A stretch of DNA of 38,528 nt, from NCBI GenBank assembly GCA_006226565.1, contig SBGO01000684.1, positions 1 through 38,528 of the forward strand, given 5' to 3'. A program made the position numbers and the translations under genes. A model generated the notes under the pieces. It was not told the origin of the DNA, made no database searches, and worked only from the letters and a program-made list of their open reading frames with translations. This document shows positions 8,113-14,752 of this stretch, in pieces. The DNA comes from Deltaproteobacteria bacterium (GTDB lineage: Bacteria; Myxococcota_A; UBA9042; PHBI01). How positions within the stretch are numbered: position 1 is the stretch's first letter; each line of letters opens with the position of its first letter.

Positions 8113-10731
8113 CTACCACCGCGGATCGAAGGTGGGCGCCACGTGCAGGAAGAGGAGTGCGTCGTGGTTGGCGGCAGGGACGTAGCGGAGCCAGTCCGCG
8201 AAGGTGAGCTGGGTGTCCGGCGGGATCACCGTGGCCGCGCCCGGGTCGTGGAGGTCGACGAGCAGGGCGTCGTGGCCGAGTGGGCCGAGCAGCGCCTCGA
8301 CGTCGTCGTCACCGCTCGGCGGCGACGCGTAGCCGTCGCGTGACCCGCCATTGGCGATGTCGGCTGCCCAGTAGCCGGCGAGCGCGATCGACACGTAGTC
8401 CGAGCCGAGGTCCTCGGCGAGGAGGCTGCCCATCGAGCGCGCACCGTTGCCGAAGCCGACCGCCCACCCCTCCTCGGTGTGCGTGGCGATGTGCCAGTTG
8501 TGGGCCCAGACCGCGACCCTCTTTCCCGGATAGCGGAGCTCCCAGAGCCGGCGGAGGACCTCGGCCATCCCGGCTTCGTGGTAGACGAGGTCGGGGCCAC
8601 CGCCGTGGGTGGTGAAGAAGTTGTAGCGCGCGCCCGCCCGGAGGCTCACGAGGTGGACGCGGGCCAGGGCGAGGGCCTCGGCGGAGGTCGCGGCCACGAG
8701 CTCGGCCTCGTGCTCGGTGAAGTAGGCCTCGAGCTCGTCGAGCGCGTGGACGCACGTGAGGAACTCCCCGTTCTCCGGGACGGGGTGGTCATAGACCCAG
8801 TACGTCGCCCCCGGGAAGCGCTCGGTGTACCCCACGTAGGGACAGCCCGCGATCGCCTCGTCGAAGGCCGTCGGATCCGGGATCACCTCGTCCACGTAGG
8901 CCACCAGCGGCGGCGCGTCGGTCCATGCCTCCTGGACGTCGAAGCCGAAGAAGCCCACCGGGTCCTCGGGGTGCGCCTGGTTGTACTCGCAGAGCCAGAC
9001 GAGGAGCTCCTCCACCTCGCGGCTACGCCACACGGGCCAGAGCTCGACCAGGGTGTCGAGCAGGTCCCCGTCACAGCTGGCGACGTAGGCGTTGACGGCG
9101 TCTGCGCGCGCCCAGGTCGTCTCGAAGGCGACCGCGCGGAAACCGAGCTCCTCGACGAGGTAGCGCAGGACGCGGTGCTTCATCCGCTGGAAGCCTCCGA
9201 CGTAGTGCACGGACTCGCCGAGCGCGACGAGGCGGGCGTCCCCGATGAGGTCGGCGAGCGGCGCGAGGTCGTCGGCGGGGAGGGTCGGCTCGGCGCCGCC
9301 CAGACCGTAGACGCCATCCGGGAGCGGCTCGGACGGCGGCGGGGCGGCGAGGGACACCGGGGTGCTCTCGGCCTCCCGCGTGCAGCGGGCGCCGTCCCAG
9401 GCGCAGAGCCGCACACGTGCGACGAGCAGCTGCGCGGCGAGGGGGCTCGTGGCGCCGCTCGGCGGTGCGGGGAAGGTCAGCGACGCAGTGGCGGGGGGGA
9501 GCTCCAGGCGCCAGCGGAGCGCCTTCGAGACCGGGTCCCGGAGGTCGACGAGGACGGTGAGAGCGCCATCCTCGGCGTCGGCGGTCGAGAGCTCCCAGGC
9601 GAGGCCGGCGCCGAGCGGCAGCGGGTCGCTCGCGAAGCGCGGCGGCGTGGGGAAGGCGGGCGCGGCGGGGCCGGAGGCGACCCCCGGGACCACGACGGTC
9701 GACCGCTCGAACCCGAGGTTCAAGGTGAGCCGCGTCTCGAGCTCGAACCCCTCCGGGGCGACGTAGCGCAGCTCATAGGCGCGCGTCTGCAGATCGCCGG
9801 CGACGTCGCTCCGAGCCGTGAGCCCCATCACCGCCCCCTTGGCACCGGCGACGGTGACCGAGATGTTGGCCCAGGCCCGCGCGAAGAAGCCGAGAGGATC
9901 GTGCTCGTCGTCCGGGAGCGTCAACGTCCCGGTGGCGGTGAGCGGGATCACGGTGTGGGCCGCCAGGTCGAGGGTGTGCGTGCCCGCGACCTCGTCGGCG
10001 GAGAGCGGGAGGTAGCTCCAGTCTCCGAAGTCGAGGCCGAAGCCGCGGTTGGAGAGGCCCTCGGGGGCGTACCCCCACGCGATGGCGAGGAGCCCGACGT
10101 CGCGGTCGGGGAGGACCGACAGGGACCAGTCGAACAGCGCACCGTCGATGAAGCGCGGCATGTCCCCCGGCAGCTCGGCGGGCTCCAGGTAGGTGAGGCT
10201 CGGCGCCGTCGCGGTGACCATGACCGCGAACACGGCCCCCGGGTCGTGCGCGACGGTGCCGTCGACCTCGACCAGCGCGGGCGGCGCGTCGCTCCGGACG
10301 TCGAGGGTCACGACGCCGGCCGCGGCCATCGCCGCCGTGATGCCGAGCCGGCTGTGGAGCGTGTCGTCCTCGAGCGCGACCGTGACCGCCGCCGTGGCAC
10401 CGTCCGGCCAGTCGAGGTCGGCGAAGGTGACCTGACCGTCGCCGTCGGTGACCGCTTCGAGGTGTGCCCCGTCCGGAGCGTCGAGCGCGACGCTGAGGTT
10501 GGCGCCGGGGCGGACCGCGACACCGAGGGCGTCGTGGACGTCGACCCGGAGCGCGAGGGTGACGATCGCGACGGTGTCCCCGGCGTCGGAGTCGCCGACG
10601 TCCGTGGCGTCCACCGTGGTCGAGGTGTCCTGCGGCGCGCTCGCGTCGTCGCCACAGGCAGGCAAGACGATGCCGCCACTCCAGCCAGTGGCCACGAGCA
10701 CGAGCACGATCCATCTGTTCATCGCGTGCAT
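8113..10731 (-). CDS. Erythromycin-esterase-family lipoprotein with N-terminal beta-sandwich region
   Basis: The product is 872 residues from ATG 10731, preceded by AAGGGG. The lipobox ends at Cys26 (VLPAC) and is followed by a Thr/Asp-rich linker. Residues 55-470 look like several Ig-like or carboxypeptidase-regulatory-like beta domains (DGQVTFADLDWPDG). Residues 495-870 match the erythromycin esterase family: LVALGESVHY places Glu506 and His509, FETTWARADA holds Glu537, and VWAHNWHIAT places His744 and His747, equivalent to the catalytic residues of EreA/EreB. Those cytosolic enzymes hydrolyse macrolide lactones, but most family members have other, unknown substrates. An anchored, ~870-residue surface form makes drug resistance doubtful and suggests hydrolysis of an external ester. 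The frame stays open upstream to 11013. Confidence 0.82.
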   Translation of the reverse strand: MHAMNRWIVLVLVATGWSGGIVLPACGDDASAPQDTSTTVDATDVGDSDAGDTVAIVTLALRVDVHDALGVAVRPGANLSVALDAPDGAHLEAVTDGDGQVTFADLDWPDGATAAVTVALEDDTLHSRLGITAAMAAAGVVTLDVRSDAPPALVEVDGTVAHDPGAVFAVMVTATAPSLTYLEPAELPGDMPRFIDGALFDWSLSVLPDRDVGLLAIAWGYAPEGLSNRGFGLDFGDWSYLPLSADEVAGTHTLDLAAHTVIPLTATGTLTLPDDEHDPLGFFARAWANISVTVAGAKGAVMGLTARSDVAGDLQTRAYELRYVAPEGFELETRLTLNLGFERSTVVVPGVASGPAAPAFPTPPRFASDPLPLGAGLAWELSTADAEDGALTVLVDLRDPVSKALRWRLELPPATASLTFPAPPSGATSPLAAQLLVARVRLCAWDGARCTREAESTPVSLAAPPPSEPLPDGVYGLGGAEPTLPADDLAPLADLIGDARLVALGESVHYVGGFQRMKHRVLRYLVEELGFRAVAFETTWARADAVNAYVASCDGDLLDTLVELWPVWRSREVEELLVWLCEYNQAHPEDPVGFFGFDVQEAWTDAPPLVAYVDEVIPDPTAFDEAIAGCPYVGYTERFPGATYWVYDHPVPENGEFLTCVHALDELEAYFTEHEAELVAATSAEALALARVHLVSLRAGARYNFFTTHGGGPDLVYHEAGMAEVLRRLWELRYPGKRVAVWAHNWHIATHTEEGWAVGFGNGARSMGSLLAEDLGSDYVSIALAGYWAADIANGGSRDGYASPPSGDDDVEALLGPLGHDALLVDLHDPGAATVIPPDTQLTFADWLRYVPAANHDALLFLHVAPTFDPRW

Positions 10732-11250
10732 CTCGAACCCCTTGGTGAGAGCAGTGGGGCCGCGCACGGCGCCCCCGACCTCGCGCGAGCCGGACGCGGG
10801 CATGCGCCGACTCGCCTGCGCTACCGGATTGCCAGCTCCCGGCCCGGCATGCGGCACCGGGCTCGCGCCGGACGGGCACCCGGCCGGCGATCCGCAGCTC
10901 CGCGGCCCCCGCACGGGCGCGCACGAGCGATGTCCAGCCGAGGCGCCGAGCGCCTTTCGGCTCACGCCGAGCTCGCGACGACGACGACGCAGCGCGTCGG
11001 CATCGAGAATCACACCGCTCGGTGATGTGAGTCTTGAAGACTCGGAGGCCTCGGCCGTGGAGCCCGGGGAGACTCCTCATCGACGCACCCATCTTCTCCC
11101 TCGAGATGGGAAGCTGCAATGCCCCCGACGGAGAATGTCGAGGCTCTCTCGGCGGCGGTTTCGGGCAGGGCGCGGACGGCGTCCTGGCAAGGTCCGCCTG
11201 GCCTCAAATCGGAACTCGACGTAGAGTCACGGTCGCCGTTGGAGGTCGCC
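10732..11250. other. 519-bp gap between divergent genes; no convincing gene
   Basis: The gap separates the esterase-like gene (-) from the glycoside hydrolase gene (+). On the minus strand, 10930-11013 encodes 28 residues (GTG start; ADALRRRRRELGVSRKALG) that resemble the first two helices of an XRE-type DNA-binding domain, but the similarity ends there although the frame remains open into the esterase gene. The palindrome at 11029-11043 lies 16 bases upstream of that start. Other long frames here have shadow-like composition. No tRNA or repeat was seen. Confidence 0.4.
11029..11043. promoter_or_regulatory. 15-bp perfect palindrome
   Basis: GAGTCTTGAAGACTC is an exact odd-length palindrome (7+1+7). 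It lies between the divergent esterase-like and glycoside hydrolase genes and next to the XRE-like fragment at 10930-11013. The size and symmetry suit a dimeric repressor. There is no T-run, so it is unlikely to be a terminator. Confidence 0.35.
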
Positions 11251-13476
11251 GTGCGGAACCCCCTCCCCCTGCCCTGCCTCACTCTCACGATCGCGGTCGC
11301 CCTCGCGGGCTGCCCGAGCGACGCCGACCAGGCGCCGGACGCGGACACCGGAGCGCCGGAGGACACGGTCGTGCCCGACACCGGGGCGCCGAACGACACC
11401 GGCGAGGACCCGGGCGACGCCTTCACGCCGGACACCCTCCCCGACGCCGACGTAGGCGACGACGCCGTGTGCGGGGCCGACGATCCCGCCGACGGCGCCT
11501 TCCCCGAGGCCGCGCCGACCGCCGACCTCCTCGCGTCCTTCGTCGACCTCAACCACGGCTGGCGCTTCCACACCGACCCCGACGGCGCCGGCGAGGCTGC
11601 CGGCTGGGCCACGCCCGGCTTCGACGACGGCGCCTGGGAGACGCTGTCGGCCACCGCGACCTGGGAGGACCAGGGCCACCCCGGCTACGACGGTGACGGC
11701 TGGTATCGCCGCGCGGTGGACATCCCCGCCGACTGGGACGGCGACCCGGTGATCTTCGAGGCCAACGGCGTCGACGACGCCTACGACCTGTGGGTGAACG
11801 GCGTCTGGGTCGCCCACCACGGGGACGCGCCCGACGCCTCGGTCTGGTCGCTGACCACCAAGGACCGCGTCGAGGCGCAGCTCGTCGCCGGCCAACAGAA
11901 CGTCCTGGCGCTGCGCGTCCGCGACTGGGGCGGCGGCGGCGGCCTGTGGCGAAAGACCCTGCTCCGCCGCGTCCTGCCGCTCGCGCCCTACGAGGACCTG
12001 CTCCCGAGCCCGATCCTCGACGGCGAGCCGGCGCTCGTCGACCTCTACTGGCGCGCCTGGGGGATGGCGTGGGCCAAGATCGGCCGCGGCACCGCCGACA
12101 ACGGCTTCGCCCCGCTCTACCTCGACGAGGGCTTCAACGAGCAGATCTATCAGTGGGACAGCTCGTTCATCTGCCTCTTCGCCCGCTACGGCGCCCGCCT
12201 CCTGCCGGTCATGGCGACCCTCGACGACTTCTACGCCAAGCAGCGCCCCGACGGGTACATCCAGCGCGTCTACTCCGAGACGACCGGCGGCGAGCTGGCC
12301 GAGCCGAGCGCCGACGAACCGATGGTCAACCCGCCGCTCTTCTCGTGGGTCGAGTGGGAGTACGCGCGCTTCACCGGCGACACCTCGCGCCTCGCCGGCG
12401 TGCTGCCGCATCTCACCGCCTACGACGCCTGGCTCGACGCCAACCTGCGCACCGGGACCGGCCAGGGGCTCTACTACCAGACCGAGCTCGGCAGCGGCAT
12501 GGACAACACCCCGCGGGGCGACTCGTGGCAGTCGGCCTGGGTCGACATGTCCCTCCAGCAGGTGCTCTCGGCGCGGATGATCGCCCGGGTCGCCGACGCC
12601 TCCGGTGACGCAGACGCGGCCGCGAGCTGGGTGGCGAAGGCCGAGGCCCGCGCGGCCCTGGTCGACAGCCTGCTCTGGGACGACAACGACGGCTGGTACT
12701 ACGACATGAAGGTGAACGGCGAGCACACCGGCATCCGCCACGCCGGCGCCTTCTGGGCCTTCCTCGCCGAGGTCGCCACTCCGGCGCAGGCCGACCGGGT
12801 CGCGGATCACCTGGCGAACCCCGAGGAGTTCTGGCGCGCCCACCCCTTCCCGACCCTGTCCGCGCGCGACCCGCTCTACGACCCGAACGGCCACTACTGG
12901 CGCGGCGGCGTCTGGGCCCCGACGAACTACGCGGCCATCCGCGGGCTCGCCCAGGCGGGCTACGACGCCCTCGCTTACGACGCCGCGCTCGCCCACGTCC
13001 GCACCATGCGCGCCGTCTACGACGCGCCTCCCACCGACACCGACCGCCTCGCCCCGCAGGAGCGCGACGGGGACTACGCGACGATCTGGGAGTGCTACGC
13101 CCCGGACGCGACCACGCCGTGCACCCGCTGGGACGCGACCTACTACGGCCGTCAGGACTTCGTCGGCTGGTCGGGGCTCGGCCCCATCGCGCTGCTGATC
13201 GAGGAGATCCTCGGCCTCGACGTCGACGCCCTCGACGGCCGCGTCACCTGGCGCATCCGCCGCACCGACCGCCACGGCGTCGAGCGGCTCCCCCTCGGAG
13301 CCGGCCACCAGGTGTCGCTGGTCGCCGACGCGCGCGCCGCCGGGGCCACCGAGGTTGTCGTCCACGTTACCGCGTCACGCGCCTTCACCCTGCACGTCGC
13401 CGGCGCCGCCACGCCGCGGGACTACCCCATCTGCCCGGGCACGAGCACCCTCCGGGTCCCGCTCGCGACGCCCTAG
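11251..13476 (+). CDS. Secreted glycoside hydrolase (MGH1/GH63-like alpha-toroid) lipoprotein
   Basis: The product is 741 residues from GTG 11251, with GGAGG five bases before it. A lipoprotein signal ends at Cys21 (VALAGC), followed by an Asp/Thr-rich linker to about residue 80. Residues 95-240 look like a GH2-type jelly-roll sugar-binding domain (GWRFHTDPDG, WYRRAVDIP, LWVNGVWVAHHGDA). Residues 260-655 read as a six-hairpin toroid of the mannosylglycerate hydrolase/GH63 type: IYQWDSSFICLF, RPDGYIQR, GSGMDNTP (Asp418, probable general acid), HYWRGGVWAPTNY and IWECYAPD (Glu614, probable base). It would cut an alpha-linked sugar outside the cell; the sugar is unknown. It is convergent with the gene ending at 13495. 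Confidence 0.8.
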   Translation: MRNPLPLPCLTLTIAVALAGCPSDADQAPDADTGAPEDTVVPDTGAPNDTGEDPGDAFTPDTLPDADVGDDAVCGADDPADGAFPEAAPTADLLASFVDLNHGWRFHTDPDGAGEAAGWATPGFDDGAWETLSATATWEDQGHPGYDGDGWYRRAVDIPADWDGDPVIFEANGVDDAYDLWVNGVWVAHHGDAPDASVWSLTTKDRVEAQLVAGQQNVLALRVRDWGGGGGLWRKTLLRRVLPLAPYEDLLPSPILDGEPALVDLYWRAWGMAWAKIGRGTADNGFAPLYLDEGFNEQIYQWDSSFICLFARYGARLLPVMATLDDFYAKQRPDGYIQRVYSETTGGELAEPSADEPMVNPPLFSWVEWEYARFTGDTSRLAGVLPHLTAYDAWLDANLRTGTGQGLYYQTELGSGMDNTPRGDSWQSAWVDMSLQQVLSARMIARVADASGDADAAASWVAKAEARAALVDSLLWDDNDGWYYDMKVNGEHTGIRHAGAFWAFLAEVATPAQADRVADHLANPEEFWRAHPFPTLSARDPLYDPNGHYWRGGVWAPTNYAAIRGLAQAGYDALAYDAALAHVRTMRAVYDAPPTDTDRLAPQERDGDYATIWECYAPDATTPCTRWDATYYGRQDFVGWSGLGPIALLIEEILGLDVDALDGRVTWRIRRTDRHGVERLPLGAGHQVSLVADARAAGATEVVVHVTASRAFTLHVAGAATPRDYPICPGTSTLRVPLATP

Positions 13477-13498
13477 CCCGCGTCCGCGGAGGCGCTAG
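13473..13498. terminator. Possible bidirectional terminator between convergent genes
   Basis: CTAGC (13473-13477) and GCTAG (13494-13498) pair, enclosing a G/C-rich segment with CGCG repeats. Both TAG stop codons, of the hydrolase and of the facing esterase gene, sit in this hairpin. With only 18 bases between the two genes, a shared terminator is plausible. There is no T-run. Confidence 0.35.
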
Positions 13499-14682
13499 TC
13501 GCGCGGGTGCGCCTCGAAGAAGGCGACCGCGAGGGCGGCGTAGTCGAAGGTGCCGGTGTCGGCGCAGCCGAAGGCGACCGGGAAGGCGATGAGCTGGGGG
13601 CTCCCGGGGAAGCAGTGCCCGCGCAGAAGGACGCTCGTCGCCTCGTAGTCGTGGGCCCAGTGCTCGAGGACGGTGCCGGACGGGGTCGTCCAGCGCGTGA
13701 CCGTGTGGTCGGCGTCCTCCTCGACGACGACGCCGGCGCCGAAGGGCCAGTACGCGACGGCGGCGTCGACCTGGGGGCGGCCGGTGGTGCTGTAGCTGAC
13801 GACCGCGTCGTTGCGGCCGTGGACGTCGAGGATGTCGACCTCGCCGGCCGGGGCCTGGTCGCCGGCGAAGCTGCAGCCGGTGATGGGGCCGATGGGCGCG
13901 GCCGAGGCGTAGACCTCGGGGTGGGTGCAGAGGAGGCGCCAGGTCATGCCGCCGCCCTGGGAGAAGCCCATGACGTGGACGCGGTCGGTGTCGATGCGGA
14001 GCGCCGTGATGGCGTCGAGGACGAAGGCGTGGACGCGCGGGGCGTCGGCGTCGAGGCCCCAGGTCGGGACGCCGACGAGGAGGCTGGCCGTGGGCTGGAT
14101 GACCACGAAGCCGCGGTCGCGGCCGCGGGCGCGCATGTCGGTGTTGGCGTCCTCGCTGGCGGCCGTCATGGTCCAGCCGTGGATGTCGACGATGAGCCCG
14201 CACGGCGCCGTCGTGCAGGCCGCGGGGATCTCGACGTCGTAGAGCAGGCCGCCCTCGCAGGAGACCACGTGGTGCCCGGCGCTGACCTCGGTCAGGCAGC
14301 CGACCGGCTCGGGCGGGGTCCAGGCGGAGGCCGTGTCGCTCTCGGCGTCCGCGGCGGCGAGGGTGTCGACCGGGTCCGTCGCGTCGGCGTCGGCGACCTC
14401 CTCGATCACGTCCTCGGCGACGTCCTCGATCGCGTCGGCGCCGTCGGCCTCGACGGTGTCCTCGGGCGTCGCGGTGTCGGTGACGCCGGTGTCGTCCGCG
14501 ACCTCCCGCGTGTCGTCGGGCGTCGTGTCGGCCTCGGCGCTGTCGGCCTCCGCGATCGCGTCGGCCTCGGCCGTGTCGAAGATGTCGGTCGCGTCGGAGA
14601 CGTCGTGTCCATCGAGCGTGGCGCCGTCCCCGCACGCCGCGACCGACGCCACCACCCACAGGATCAAAAGGCTGGCTCGCAT
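13495..14682 (-). CDS. PHB-depolymerase/feruloyl-esterase-like (LpqC type) lipoprotein
   Basis: The product is 395 residues. The signal ends at lipobox SVAAC (Cys17). Residues 20-120 form a low-complexity Asp/Glu/Ala/Thr linker. Residues 125-395 form an alpha/beta-hydrolase of the LpqC/poly(3-hydroxybutyrate) depolymerase/feruloyl esterase type: LIVDIHGW supplies the oxyanion region, GFSQGGG the nucleophile Ser241, HGRNDAVV the Asp292 and RGHCFPG the His356. Several paired cysteines suit a secreted enzyme. It would hydrolyse esters such as PHB or plant feruloyl esters outside the cell; sequence alone does not choose between them. It lies near a secreted glycoside hydrolase, which suggests polymer breakdown. 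Confidence 0.85.
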   Translation of the reverse strand: MRASLLILWVVASVAACGDGATLDGHDVSDATDIFDTAEADAIAEADSAEADTTPDDTREVADDTGVTDTATPEDTVEADGADAIEDVAEDVIEEVADADATDPVDTLAAADAESDTASAWTPPEPVGCLTEVSAGHHVVSCEGGLLYDVEIPAACTTAPCGLIVDIHGWTMTAASEDANTDMRARGRDRGFVVIQPTASLLVGVPTWGLDADAPRVHAFVLDAITALRIDTDRVHVMGFSQGGGMTWRLLCTHPEVYASAAPIGPITGCSFAGDQAPAGEVDILDVHGRNDAVVSYSTTGRPQVDAAVAYWPFGAGVVVEEDADHTVTRWTTPSGTVLEHWAHDYEATSVLLRGHCFPGSPQLIAFPVAFGCADTGTFDYAALAVAFFEAHPRD

Positions 14683-14752
14683 CGGGTCAAGGTGCCAGAC
14701 CCGGCCCGCGTCCGCGAGGCCAAACCACACGAACGCGTCGGCCGCGGCCCGG

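Noticed and set aside
8113-10731. Macrolide resistance gene
   Set aside because: Only the C-terminal domain matches the erythromycin esterase family; the lipoprotein signal and long beta region make a resistance role unlikely.
8479-11025. 848-residue plus-strand frame opposite the esterase-like gene
   Set aside because: Rich in Arg/Glu/Val/Gly without a domain or signal; the opposite strand has clear erythromycin-esterase motifs.
11009-11029. CRP-like site (TCACA...TGTGA)
   Set aside because: The half-sites face outward and are 11 bases apart, not TGTGA-N6-TCACA.
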